From Novilysobacter_A longmucuonensis (lineage in GTDB: Bacteria > Pseudomonadota > Gammaproteobacteria > Xanthomonadales > Xanthomonadaceae): a stretch of 64,000 nt of DNA. The notes below the pieces were generated by a model. That model was not told the DNA's origin and did no database searches. It worked only from the letters and a program-made list of their open reading frames with translations. The translations under genes and the position numbers were made by a program. Location: assembly GCF_046600735.1 (NCBI RefSeq), contig NZ_JBJMAW010000005.1:124001-188000 (forward strand). Direction: 5' to 3'. Shown here in pieces: positions 47,283 through 60,628 of this stretch (its first letter is position 1; every line of letters starts with the position of its first letter).

Positions 47283-49399
47283 TCGCGCGCCGCTGGGGCC
47301 GATGGGCGCGCGACCAGCAGGCGCACGCTTTGCGCGCCGACGGTGAGCGCACCATCAGCGCCGTCGACGCGCTGCTCCACCGCCTGCGGCTGTGCGCTGT
47401 CGAGCAACGCCAGCCACGGCAAGGGCGGCCCCGGCAGCCGGAACTCGCGATCCTTCTGGCTGCCGTTGATCAGCAGCAGGCTGACCTCGATGCGGCCGTC
47501 GTGGTGGGTGGCCGCGCGCCGGACCGTCAGCAGGCGGCCCTGCGGGTTGTCCCAGGCGCCCTGGGTCATCAGATGCCCGCGCTCGTCGAACCAGGCCAGG
47601 TCGTGCACGCCCGGCCATGGCTCGTTCTCGCCGTGCACGAAGCGCGCCAGGCGCAGGGTGAAGTGCGCCTGGCGCAGCGCGACCAGCCGCGAGGTGAACG
47701 CCAGCAGCTCGCGCGAGGGCTCGGTGTCGAGCAGCGACCAGTCCAGCCACGAGATCTCGTTGTCCTGGCAGTACGCGTTGTTGTTGCCGCCCTGGGTGCG
47801 GCCGAACTCGTCGCCGGCGAGCAGCATCGGGGTGCCGTGGGAGAGCAGCAGGGTCGCGAGCAGTGCCCGCTTGATCTTCTCGCGCTGGGCCAGGATCGCC
47901 GGGTCGTCGGTCTCGCCTTCGGCGCCCCAGTTGTAGCTGGCGTTGTCGTCGTGTCCGTCGCGGTTTTGCTCGGCATTGTCTTGGTTGTGCTTGTGGTTGT
48001 AGCTGACCAGGTCGTGCAGGGTGAAACCGTCGTGTGCAGTGAGGAAGTTCACCGACGCCCATGGCCGCCGGCCGCCGTAATCGAACAGTTCGGCCGAGGC
48101 CTGCAGCCGCTCGGCAAGAGCGCCGCGCAGGCCTTCGTCGCCTTTCCAGAAGCGGCGCACATCGTCGCGGAACTGGCCGTTCCATTCGGCGAAGCCCGGC
48201 GGATGGTTGCCCAATTGATACCCGCCGGGGCCGAGGTCCCAGGGCTCGGAAATCAGTTTCACGTGCGCCAGCACCGGGTCCTGCCGGATCGCATCGAACA
48301 GGCCGGCGTTCGGATCGAAGCCGTGCGCTTCGCGGCCCAGCGCCACGCCCAGGTCGAAGCGGAAGCCGTCGATGTGGAACTCCTCGACCCAGTAGCGCAG
48401 CGAATCCATGATCAGCTGGATCACGCGCGGGTGCGAGGTATTGAGCGTATTGCCGCAGCCGGTGTCATTGATGCAGTGGCGCGGGTTGTCGGGCAGCAGG
48501 CGGTAGTAGCTGGCGTTGTCGAGCCCGCGGAAGGATAGCGTCGGGCCGAGTTCGTTGCCTTCGCAGGTATGGTTGTAAACCACGTCGAGCACGATCTCGA
48601 TGCCGGCCTGGTGCAGGCTCTGCACCGCATGGCGGATCTCGTGCAGGTTGCGCTCGAGCACGTAACCCGGCTCGGGCGCGAAGAACGCCAGGGTGTTGTA
48701 GCCCCAGTAGTTGCGCAGCTTCAGTTCGGCCAGCCGCCGGTCCTGCACGAAGGCGTGGATCGGCAGCAGCTCGATGCTGGTGATGCCCAGCCGCAGGAGG
48801 TGGTCGATCAGCCGTGGGTCGGCCAGCGCCGCGAACGTGCCGCGCTCGTGCGGGCGCACGTGCTCGAGCCGCTGGGTCAGCCCGCGCAGGTGGGCCTCGT
48901 ATATGACTGTACGTTCCCACGGCACCGCTGGATGGCGGTCGCCGCGCCAATGGAAGTGGTCATCGACCACCATCGACTTGGGCACCGCCGCGGCACTGTC
49001 GCGGCGGTCGAACGAGAGGTCCGCACGCGGCGAGTTCAGCCGGTAGCCGTGCAGCGCATCGGTCCAGCGCACCTGGCCGTGCAGCATCCGGGCATAGGGG
49101 TCGACCAGCAGCTTGTGCGGGTTGAAGCGGTGGCCCTGCTCGGGCTGGTACGGCCCGTGCGCGCGATAGCCGTACAGCTGACCGCCGCGCACGCTGGGCA
49201 GGTAGCCGTGCCAGATGCCGTCGGTGAATTCCGGCAGCATGTAGCGCCCGATCTGGCGCCGGCCGGTGGCCTCGAACAGGCACAGCTCCAGCGCCGACGC
49301 GTTCTCGGAGAACACCGCGAAGTTGGTGCCGGTGCCGTCCGAACACGCGCCCAGCGGGTAGGGCCGGCCGCGCTCGATCCGGTCGGGCAGGGTCGGCAT
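47279..49399 (-). CDS. glgX: Glycogen debranching enzyme GlgX
   Basis: GH13 isoamylase-type enzyme that hydrolyses alpha-1,6 branches, supplying linear maltodextrins to TreY/MalQ. The N-terminal CBM48-like domain (GTNFAVFSENASALELCLFE) is followed by the barrel with FDLGVALGRE after HIDGFR (nucleophile Asp) and LISEPWDLGPGGYQLG (acid/base Glu). 706 residues, normal for TreX/GlgX. Its start codon overlaps the glgB stop by one base and its stop overlaps the treZ start. Confidence 0.95.
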   Translation of the reverse strand: MPTLPDRIERGRPYPLGACSDGTGTNFAVFSENASALELCLFEATGRRQIGRYMLPEFTDGIWHGYLPSVRGGQLYGYRAHGPYQPEQGHRFNPHKLLVDPYARMLHGQVRWTDALHGYRLNSPRADLSFDRRDSAAAVPKSMVVDDHFHWRGDRHPAVPWERTVIYEAHLRGLTQRLEHVRPHERGTFAALADPRLIDHLLRLGITSIELLPIHAFVQDRRLAELKLRNYWGYNTLAFFAPEPGYVLERNLHEIRHAVQSLHQAGIEIVLDVVYNHTCEGNELGPTLSFRGLDNASYYRLLPDNPRHCINDTGCGNTLNTSHPRVIQLIMDSLRYWVEEFHIDGFRFDLGVALGREAHGFDPNAGLFDAIRQDPVLAHVKLISEPWDLGPGGYQLGNHPPGFAEWNGQFRDDVRRFWKGDEGLRGALAERLQASAELFDYGGRRPWASVNFLTAHDGFTLHDLVSYNHKHNQDNAEQNRDGHDDNASYNWGAEGETDDPAILAQREKIKRALLATLLLSHGTPMLLAGDEFGRTQGGNNNAYCQDNEISWLDWSLLDTEPSRELLAFTSRLVALRQAHFTLRLARFVHGENEPWPGVHDLAWFDERGHLMTQGAWDNPQGRLLTVRRAATHHDGRIEVSLLLINGSQKDREFRLPGPPLPWLALLDSAQPQAVEQRVDGADGALTVGAQSVRLLVARPSAPAARE

Positions 49400-51832
49400 C
49401 AGCGACTCTCCGGCGCCAGCAGCAGGGCCGACAGCGGTGGCAGCGACAGCGACACGCTGTGCCGATGCCCATGACTGGCGATGGCCTCGGCTTTGAGGCC
49501 GCCGAGGTTGCCCACGCCGCTGCCGCCGTACTCGGCCGCGTCGCTGTTGAACAATTCGCGCCAGTGGCCCGGTCGCGGCACGCAGATGCGGTAGTGGGCA
49601 TGGCGTTGCGTGGTCAGGTTGAACACCGCCAGCACCGGCGCATCGCCGTCGCGCCCGTGCCGGAGGAACGCGAAAACGCTGTTGCCGCTGTCATCCCCGA
49701 CGATCCACTGGAAGCCTTCGGCTTCGGCATCGCGCGCGTGCAGCGCGGGCGTGCCGGTGTACAGCGCATTGAGGTCGCGCACCAGTTGCTGGATGCCACG
49801 GTGGGACGGGTCATCGAGGAGGTGCCAGTCGATCTGGGCGTCGTGGTTCCACTCGCGCACCTGCGCAATCTCGCAGCCCATGAACAGCAGCTTCTTGCCC
49901 GGATGCGACCACATGAACGCCAGGTAGGCACGCAGGTTGGCGAACCGCTGCCAATGGTCGCCCGGCATCCGCCCGAGCAGCGAGCCCTTGCCGTGCACCA
50001 CCTCGTCGTGCGAGATCGGCAGCACGAAGCGCTCGGAAAACGCGTACAGCAGGCCGAACGTCAGCTCGTGGTGGTGGTGCGAGCGGTGGATCGGATCGCG
50101 GCCGATGTAGCCCAGGGTGTCGTGCATCCACCCCATGTTCCACTTGTAGCCGAAGCCCAGTCCGCCGGCGGCGACCGGCGCGGTCACGCCGGGCCAGGCG
50201 GTGGATTCCTCGGCGATGACCACCACGCCGGGGCAGTGCGAGGCTACGACCTCGTTGAGCCGGCGCAGGAAGGCGATGGTCTCGTAGTTCTCGCGGCCGC
50301 CGTGCACGTTGGGGATCCACTCGTCGGCCGGGCGGCTGTAGTCGCGATACAGCATCGAGGCGACCGCATCCACGCGTAGGCCGTCGACGTGGTATCGCTG
50401 CAGCCACTCCAGCGCGCTGGCGATCAGGAACCCGCTGACCTCGTGGCGGCCGTGGTTGTAGATCAGCGTGTTCCAGTCCGCGTGGAAGCCCTCACGCGGG
50501 TCGGCGTGCTCGTACAGCGCGGTGCCGTCGAAGCGCGCCAGGCCGTGGGCGTCGGAGGGGAAGTGCGCCGGCACCCAGTCCAGGATCACGCCGATGTGCT
50601 CGCGGTGGCAGCGGTCGACGAAGCGCGCGAATCCCTCCGGCGAGCCATAGCGAGCGCTCGGTGCGAACAGGCCGAGCGGCTGGTAGCCCCAGGAGCCGCC
50701 GAACGGATGCTCGGTGATCGGCAGCAGCTCCAGGTGGGTGAAGCCCATCGATGCGACATACGGGATCAGGCGGTCGGCCAGCTGATCCCAATCGGGCGTG
50801 CCACCGTCATCGAGGCGCAGCCAAGAGCCGGCGTGTACCTCGTAGGTCGATTGCGGCGCGGCCGCCGCGTTGTGCTGGGCACGCTGCGCCATCCAGGCTT
50901 CATCACTCCACGCGAACGCCTCGGCGCTGGCGACCACCGAGGCGGTGGCCGGCGGGCACTCGGTGGCGCGTGCCAGCGGATCGGCCTTGAGCGGCAGATG
51001 AGTGCCGTCGGCGGCGAGGATCTCGTACTTGTAGTGCGCGCCGGCCGCGACTCCCGGCAGGAACAGTTCCCACACCCCGACCGAGGGCCGCAGCCGCATC
51101 GGGTGGCGGCGGCCGTCCCAGCCGTTGAAGTCGCCGACCACCGCCACGCGTCTGGCATTGGGCGCCCACACCGCGAAGCGCACCCCATCGACGTCGTCGA
51201 TGCTCTGCACGTGCGCACCGAGGCTGTCGGCCAGGTGCAGGTGACGGCCCTCGCCAATCAGGTGCAGGTCTAGGTCGCCGAGCAGGACGCCGAAGGAATA
51301 GGGATCTGCGGTCTGCTGGACAACGTCGGGCCAGTGGATGCGCAGCGCGTAGGGACCATCCGGAATGGTGCCAACAAAGAATCCGGCTTGGTCGGTGGGT
51401 TGCAGTGCCTCCTCCCAACCGTCAGTCCGCTCATTAGCGCCACTACCGCCACTACCGCCACTACCGCCACTACCGCCATTACCGTCCTGCCCGCCATCCT
51501 CGTCATTCCCGCGAACGCGGGAACCCAGCGACTTTCGCTCGGGAGCCACGCGCGCCGACACGTGCAGGCCCTCTGAAGTCGCTGGATCCCCGCCTCCGCG
51601 GGGATGACGATCAAGCGCGGCGCTGCCGACCCGCCCGATTGCCTCCATTCGCTGCGCACCCGGCATCCACACCCGCAGCACGCGCACTCCATCGACGCGA
51701 TGCGGGCCGAGGATCGCAAACGGATCGCCATGGCGTGATTGCACCAGCGCCTGCAGGGCCTCGCGGTCGGTCATCAGTTCGGCCGGCGTGGGCGCGTCCG
51801 GACGCGTTGCGCCGGCGGGTGTGCGGCTGCGC

Positions 51833-51840
<8 letters not shown>
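49399..51840 (-). CDS. glgB: 1,4-alpha-glucan branching enzyme with in-frame repeat insertion
   Basis: Makes alpha-1,6 branches in glucan. Conserved: HGDPFAILGPHRVDGVRVLR in the N1 module, FAVWAPNARRVAVVGDFNGW (CBM48), catalytic aspartate in DGLRVDAVASMLYRDYSR and glutamate in VVVIAEESTAWPGV. ATG 51840 gives 813 residues, about 70-80 more than usual. The extra lies in the N1 module at residues 75-140. It has two parts: about 36 codons of a palindromic repeat (DRHPRGGGDP ... SLGSRVRGNDE) and a Gly-Ser run from a 9-bp microsatellite. The reading frame survives both. It overlaps the treS stop by 8 bases. Confidence 0.94.
51439..51485. repeat. 9-bp microsatellite coding Gly-Ser run in glgB
   Basis: About five units of CCACTACCG on the plus strand, the reverse of GGTAGTGGC, encoding the GGSGGSGGSGGSG stretch of GlgB (residues about 122-134). 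Copy number changes would alter linker length in frame. Confidence 0.85.
51501..51609. repeat. GTCATTCCCGCG palindromic element inserted in glgB
   Basis: 109-bp element beginning CGTCATTCCCGCGAACGCGG and ending CCGCGGGGATGACG, with an internal inverted pair CCAGCGACTT/AAGTCGCTGG. Read on the minus strand it encodes RHPRGGGDP and SLGSRVRGND, peptides characteristic of this repeat when translated. Related pieces occur at 13041 and 26619. Confidence 0.85.
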
Positions 51841-55224
<3,384 letters not shown>

Positions 55225-55228
<4 letters not shown>

Positions 55229-58200
55229 GCGACCTCCGCCCGGGGCGGGCCGACCCGCCAGATCGCGAACGGCAGATCACCCGGGTCCAGCCGCATGCGC
55301 TGCATCTTGCCGCGCCATACGCTGCGGGTGCCGCGCCACAGGTCTTCGACCTGCAGGGCACCATCGTCGGGCAGGCCCCACTCCCACAGCGGCAGCTCGA
55401 AATCGGCCTCGTGCGCGGCGTGCGGATCGAGGTTCACCGCGACCAGGATCATGTCCTCGTGCTCGGTGCGTCGCTTCCCGAAGTACAGGATGTGCTCGTT
55501 GAACGCGTTGTAGAACCTCACGCCCAGGTGCGTCTGCAGCGCCGGGTTCAAGCGTCGTAGCAGGTTGAGCCGGGTGATCTCGGCGATGATGTTGCCCGGC
55601 CGCTGCCAATCCCACGCGCGCAGCTGGTACTTCTCCGAATCCAGGTACTCCTCCTTGCCGGACGCAAGCGGCGTGGCCTCGCACAGCTCGAAACCGCTAT
55701 ACATGCCCCACAGGCCCGACAGCGTGGTCGCCAGCGCGGCGCGGACGAGATGCCCGGCGCGGCCGGAGGTCTGCAGGTACGTCGGGTTGATGTCGGGCGT
55801 GTTGACGAAGAAGTGCGGGCGGAAGTAGTCGCGCGCCTCGCCGTCGGCGAGCTCCTGCAGGTAGGCGGTGAGCTCGGCCTTGTCGTTGCGCCAGGTGAAG
55901 TAGGTGTAGGACTGCGAAAACCCGATCTTGGCCAGTCGGTACATCAGCCTCGGGCGGGTGAACGCCTCCGACAGGAACACCACGTCCGGATGACGCGCGC
56001 GGATATCGCCAATCATCCATTCCCAGAAGGGAAACGGCTTGGTGTGCGGGTTGTCGACCCGGAACAGCCGCACCCCTTCGTTGACCCAGAACTCCACCAC
56101 GTCGCGCAGCGCCAGCCACAAATCGGGCACGGCTCCGTCGGCATAGAAATCGACGTTGACGATGTCCTCGTATTTTTTGGGAGGGTTCTCGGCGTAGCGG
56201 ATCGAGCCGTCGGCGCGCCACGCGAACCAGTCCGGATGCTCGTCCAGCCAGGGATGATCGGGCGAGCACTGGATGGCGAAATCCAGCGCCAGCTCCAGCC
56301 CTTGCCCCGCCGCGGCGGCGACCAGCCGGCGGAAGTCATCCAGCGTGCCCAACTCGGGATGGATCGCGTCGTGCCCGCCCTCCTTTGCGCCGATCGCATA
56401 CGGACTGCCGGGCTCGCCGGGCTCGGCGGTCACCGAGTTGTTGCGGCCCTTGCGGTTGATCCGCCCGATCGGATGGATCGGTGGCATGTACAGCACATCG
56501 AACCCCATCGCGGCGATCCCCGGCAGGCGCGCGATGACGTCGTCGAAGGTGCCGTGAGGCTGCGGCTCACCGCCGGTGCCGGGCGCCGACTGCGAACGCG
56601 GGAACAGCTCGTACCAGCTGCTGTAGCCGGCCCCGCGCCGTTCGGCATCAATAGTAAACACCGTGGCGCAGCGCGTCAGGAACGGTTTGCCGTCGGCGCG
56701 GGTCATGGCCTGCGCCGTTTCGGGCGCCACCAGCAGCGCAGTACGCTGGCTCTCGTCCTCGGCCTGTTTCAGCTGTCCGGCGAGCGTCCGCAGCGCCGCG
56801 TCGGCGCTCGTGGCGGCGGCCGCGGTCACCAGCTGGCAGGTCTCGCTCACGTCCAGCGCGGTCAGCTTGCCGGCCGCGCGCTTCTTCTCCAGGTCCATGC
56901 GCGCGGTCGCGAACACGTCTCGCCACGCCTCGACGGTGAACTCATGGCGGCCCAGCCGGCCGAGCGTGAACTCGCCGCACCAGCGGTCGTTGCCGAGCTG
57001 GCGCATCGGCGCGCACTGCCACCGGCGCTCGCCGTACGCGCGCCACAGGACCGCGGCGGCCAGCAGGTCGTGGCCATCGCAGAAGATGTCGGCCTGCACG
57101 GTCACGCGCTCGCCGACGGTGCGCTTGACCGCGAAGCGGCCGCCGTCGACGCTCGGGCTGATGTGCTCGATCGCGATCCGCGGGGCGATCGCGGCCTTGG
57201 CGATCGGCTGGGTGGCCTTGGCCGCGATCAGCACCGGCGCGGCAGCCTCGGCGGCATACACCCGTACCTCGGCCGGCTCCAGCGCGACGCTGGCGGCGGC
57301 ATCGATGCGGCTGCCCTCCGGCGGCCGCAGCGGTGCGAACGATCCGAATCCGGCGGCGTTGCGCAGCAGTTCCGCGGTCGCGACCGTGGCGATGTGGCTG
57401 GCGTCGCTGTTGACCAGGAGCATTTGTGTGCCAGCGGGCGAAGCGGACGCTTGCGCCGGCGTGGATTGCCCGGCTGCAAGGGACTCGACCAGCCACGCCC
57501 GCGCCGGACCGGTGCTGCCCATCAACAGCGGCCGCAGGCTGTTGCGGCGCGACGGCGCTCGCTCGGCGAGGGTCGCATTGGCTTGGACGATGGCGCGGTC
57601 GAGCTTCTCCCCGTTGTCCTCCTCCAGTGCGATCAGCAGGCCGTCGCCGGTCGCGGCCGCGAATTCGATGGCGCGCGCGCGCGCGCGTTGCCGTGACTCG
57701 ATGTCGCCGCCGGCGGGCGGCGCATCCTGCGGCAGCGGGTCGTCGACGACGGCAATCGCCGCGGCGAACCGGCGCAACCGGGCGTCCTCTTCCAGGTACC
57801 AGGAGGATTGGAAGTCCCACCACGCCAGCGAAGAGAACGCCGCGTCGAATCCGCAGTCGCCAAGCGCCAGCAGCTCCTGCGGCGCAAGACCGGGCGTCCA
57901 CGCCCAGAACGCCGCCTCCCGCTGCGCGCGCACCCCGCTCATGAGCGAGCGCCAATGTGCCGGCGGCACCCGCTGCGGCCACAGGCAACGGAAGCCCGCG
58001 ATGCCGGCGTCGCACCAGCGCGACAGCTGCTTGCGCCACCAGTCGGTCAGCTCGTCCGGCTCGTCGCCGAAGCGCGCGATCGCCGCGCCGGCGGTTTCGG
58101 GCGTGCGGCGCGGGTCGGGCAGGGCGCCGTCGATCGTGCGGTGCGGCCGGAACCGGTGCGGCATGGCCGTGACCACCGGCGCGTCGCCGGCCACCTGGTC

Positions 58201-58482
58201 CAGGCGCACGTCCAAGACGATCCACAACCCGCGCTCGCGCCCGAGCGCACTGAGGCGCGCCAGCCCCTCGGCAGCCTTGCCGCCGCCCAATACCGGCGCC
58301 AGCCGCTCCACATCGCCCAGCCGTGCCTGCACCCACGCCTCGTCCTGTACGAACGGGCAGGGCAGCACGACCGTGTTGAAGCCCAGCGCGGCACACCGAT
58401 CCAGCAGTGGCCCGAGCTGGTCGACGGGGCCGAGCAGCGACGGGCGGATATAGCAGGCGCGTGGTGGGCTGGCGCGATTCAT
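55225..58482 (-). CDS. glgE: Maltose-1-phosphate maltosyltransferase GlgE with N-terminal extension
   Basis: Extends alpha-1,4-glucan using maltose 1-phosphate from the TreS-maltokinase. The GlgE core spans about residues 434-1085 (VDGGRFAVKRTVGERVTVQA, FDVLYMPPIHPIGRINRKGR) with the nucleophile aspartate in LFRVDNPHTKPFPFW and the acid/base glutamate in VFLSEAFTRPR. Before it is an extra about 430-residue module with amylase-like traces (LGFNTVVLPCPFVQDEAW, GLWIVLDVRL, AGIAGFRCLWP) in which the usual catalytic aspartate position is not Asp. Mycobacterial GlgE (about 700 residues) lacks this module. First gene of the operon. Confidence 0.93.
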
Positions 58483-58641
58483 CGGGCGTCCTGGTCGTTG
58501 AGTCTTGTCGGCAGAACGCGCGGGAACGCGCGATCGCCAGTCTGCAAAGCGGCAGGCGCCACGTCTGCAGGGACCGACTTAACTACAGGGGGTGTCAACG
58601 TGGTGCAGTGGCCGCATGCGCGGCCGGGTCGACCGGAACCC

Positions 58642-58718
58642 GTAGGAGCGGCTTCAGCCGCGATCATGAATCAGCGTCGGTACGTCTATTCCCGATCGCG
58701 GCTGAAGCCGCTCCTACA
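58642..58718. repeat. Palindromic repeat, GGCTTCAGCCGCGA family
   Basis: Arms GTAGGAGCGGCTTCAGCCGC and complement, upstream of the glgE operon, followed at 58738-58760 by a small GCGGGTTGAAAACCCGC hairpin. In 58483-58641 I see no gene; the glgE promoter is expected there but no convincing boxes were found. Confidence 0.85.
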
Positions 58719-58756
58719 GGGGGCAGACGCCAATACGGCGGGTTGAAAACCCGCTC

Positions 58757-59147
58757 TACGGTGATACGTAGCGCGGAGCTTCTGCAGCCTCTTCACCCGG
58801 GCCGCAACCGCACCCCGAGCCCCCGCGGCCTTGGCCTCCGCATCGCGCACGCAACAAGCCTCGATCCCCGCGGGTGCGGGCCCTCCGCAACAGCCTGACG
58901 CCGCCGGCACGTTTTGGGAACGACTGCCACATCCGAAGCAATCACCGCGCCAGAGGCACGCACAGGCACCGCGAATCCATCCAGACTCGCCGGCGTTCCG
59001 CAACACGATGCGGCAACCGCCACCGCGTCCTCATCGGCAAAGTGGGTCACGCACACGCCGGTCTCGGGCAGCACCAGCTCCACCCGACGCGCCGCGCCCC
59101 AGTCACCGGCGATCGCGGCGACCACCGACGACTGAAGCGGGCCGTCA
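58757..59147 (-). pseudogene. 3' remnant of an arsenic-associated flavoprotein (ArsO-like)
   Basis: Reading down from 59147: QSSVVAAIAGDWGAARRVEL then VLPETGVCVTHF, the C-terminal signature of FAD/NAD(P)-binding oxidoreductases found in ars operons. About 58910 the match continues in another frame (ASGCCGGPAPAGIEACCV, then RDAEAKAAG), and near 58830 in a third (GSGCGCGPGEEAAEAP). The N-terminal FAD domain (about 350 residues) is absent. Two frameshifts and loss of the front make this a decayed gene end. The family assignment rests on the cysteine-rich tail and the VLPETGVC motif from memory. Confidence 0.5.
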
Positions 59148-59163
59148 AGCCCCCACGTGGTGC

Positions 59164-59538
59164 TCAGCCGTCGGTGCCGAGCAGGACCACCGCCAGCAGC
59201 AGCAGGAAGCCGAGCACCGCCGCGGTCGCGTGCAGCACCACCAGCCATGCAGGAAGCAGCAGCCGGTTCCACTTGTAGCGCAAGCTCAGCACCGCGCCGC
59301 CGATCGCGGCCACCAGGAATAGCGCCAGGGCTACCTGCGCCATAGCCGGAACGCCGAATGCGAAGGCCGCATAGGCCAGCAACGTCACCCCGGCCGCCGC
59401 GAGGAAACCGTGCAGCATCGCCAGCCAGGCCGGAGGGTTGTGCTTGCCGCCGAACCGGATGGCGGCCATGGTGGCGCCGCCGAGCGCGGCGACCAGGAAC
59501 AGCAGCGCGGAGACCTCGAGCATCAGTTCGGCGTTCAT
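59164..59538 (-). CDS. Four-helix membrane protein with internal duplication
   Basis: 124 residues, start ATG 59538 preceded by AGGAGAGGTCCG. Four hydrophobic helices are arranged as two similar halves: LFLVAALGGATMAAIRFGG plus WLAMLHGFLAAAGVTLLAYA, and LFLVAAIGGAVLSLRYKWN plus WLVVLHATAAVLGFLLLLA. Each half ends in a conserved W-L-x-x-L-H motif. Family and function not recognised; histidines in the second and fourth helices could bind metal or heme, which is speculation. The frame upstream to 59583 adds a Pro/Arg stretch and was not used. Confidence 0.78.
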   Translation of the reverse strand: MNAELMLEVSALLFLVAALGGATMAAIRFGGKHNPPAWLAMLHGFLAAAGVTLLAYAAFAFGVPAMAQVALALFLVAAIGGAVLSLRYKWNRLLLPAWLVVLHATAAVLGFLLLLAVVLLGTDG

Positions 59539-59699
59539 CGGACCTCTCCTGGGGAATCCCGCCGATCCCCTCGCCGTGGGCACGTTAGCCAGCTCAAGGT
59601 GAGTGCCACGTGTTCAGGATCGATGCTGGAGCGGGTGCGCACCGGCCTTATATCCAATCCGGACGACAGCTCCGGGGAACTGCCATGTGCCTGCACAAT

Positions 59700-59835
59700 T
59701 GAGGGCCTTGCCGTCTGGTGCGCGCTCCCATGAGGTCAGGCCCATGTGCGGTTTACGGCTGTCGGCGCGCTGCACGATCAACTCGGCTGCTGTGTGGCCG
59801 TGGATGGCGTAATGCAACTTGTTCTGCACCTTGGC
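59700..59835 (-). pseudogene. Fragment of a RhuM-family protein
   Basis: About 45 codons (KVQNKLHYAIHGHTAAELIV then QRADSRKPHMGLTSWERAPD) match the C-terminal conserved block of RhuM/virulence-associated proteins, in which VQNKLHxAxHGHTAAELI is diagnostic. The family continues for another 60 residues (KNYL...) that are missing here, and most of the N-terminal domain is also absent. Not a functional gene; part of a degenerate stretch beside ssrA. Confidence 0.75.
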
Positions 59836-59837
59836 GA

Positions 59838-59996
59838 GTCCTCCAGATTGCGCAGCGCGCGTGACAGGTTGCTGGCCGCGCGGCCGGAGAGTTCGGCCAG
59901 CGCCTGTACCGTGCGCGACTGCTTCTCCTGAATCAGGCGCAGCAGTGCCCGGTTTTCGTCCGACAGCACGCCGGCCAACTGGCGCCATGAAGCGAA
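59838..59996 (-). pseudogene. Fragment of an HTH transcriptional regulator
   Basis: About 53 codons read FASWRQLAGVLSDENRALLR then LIQEKQSRTVQALAELSGRA and ASNLSRALRNLED, a winged-helix (MarR/HVO_A0114-like) DNA-binding domain that stops where the wing should begin. It directly abuts the RhuM fragment in a different frame. The upstream residues have no homology. Confidence 0.65.
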
Positions 59997-60089
59997 TGCG
60001 GTGCGAGTCTGGCGACTGGCGGCCAATCGAAGTCCGCAGCGTTTGCAGGAACCCGCACGAGTACGCGGGAACCGGCGCGAACAGGCAAG

Positions 60090-60121
60090 AAAAAACCCCA
60101 ACCGAGAACGGTTGGGGTTTC
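60090..60121 (-). terminator. Intrinsic terminator of ssrA
   Basis: On the minus strand: AAACCCCAACC / GGTTGGGGTTT stem with a GTTCTC loop followed by a T-run (plus strand AAAAAA at 60090). It begins 6 bases after the CCA end of tmRNA. Confidence 0.9.
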
Positions 60122-60126
60122 GTTGT

Positions 60127-60480
60127 TGGTGGAGGTGGGGGGAATTGAACCCCCGTCCGAAGGCACTCCATCCCCGGCACTACATGCTTAGCTCACCGTT
60201 GGATCTCGTCCACCGACAGCACGGTGCGCGAAGCGCATCGGCGGACCAGCCTGCTATAGGTTAACCGGGTGCTGGCAGGCAGCCACTCCCGGCGATTCCG
60301 TGATGATGACCCTACGTCGCGAGCACGGACACAAGCGATTTCGGGGCTTAGGCCTTAAGCGGCCAGTGCGTAGTTGTCGTCGTTGGCAACTAAAAGTTTG
60401 CAGCTGGATTTACGAGGAAAGCTACCCCCTCGGCATGCGCCAAGTGATTTCGCGACCCCCGTCGAAGCCAGTGCACCCCC
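60127..60480 (-). ncRNA. ssrA: Transfer-messenger RNA
   Basis: Rescues stalled ribosomes by trans-translation and tags the nascent chain for proteolysis. The 5' end GGGGGTGCACTGGCTTCGAC pairs as GGGGGUG/CACCUCC with the 3' end, which terminates in ACCA (60127-60130); the T arm GGGGGTTCAATTCCCCC is canonical. Tag reading frame 60387-60355 encodes ANDDNYALAA then TAA, nearly the E. coli ANDENYALAA. Length 354 is normal for one-piece tmRNA. It has a sigma-70 promoter upstream and a terminator downstream. Its 3' end adjoins degraded gene fragments. Confidence 0.95.
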
Positions 60481-60509
60481 GGGGAGAACGATTCCGCTGT
60501 GACCGCGCC

Positions 60510-60537
60510 AGTATAGGCGCGTTGGCGGGGGACTCAA
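60510..60537 (-). promoter_or_regulatory. Sigma-70 promoter of ssrA
   Basis: On the minus strand TTGAGT (60537-60532), 16-base spacer, TATACT (60515-60510). It ends 29 bases before the mature tmRNA 5' end, consistent with a precursor processed by RNase P. Confidence 0.8.
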
Positions 60538-60628
60538 GCGGCGGCTTTGCACCCATCGCTCCGGGTTCAGGTATCGGGTTCCACTTGATGAAAACCCTAT
60601 TCAGCGCCTGCTTGTATCCTTGCCGGCG

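Noticed and set aside
59500..60126. Second attachment-site copy of the ssrA 3' end
   Set aside because: Searched by eye for GGTGGAGGTGGGGGGAATTG in the graveyard and found none.
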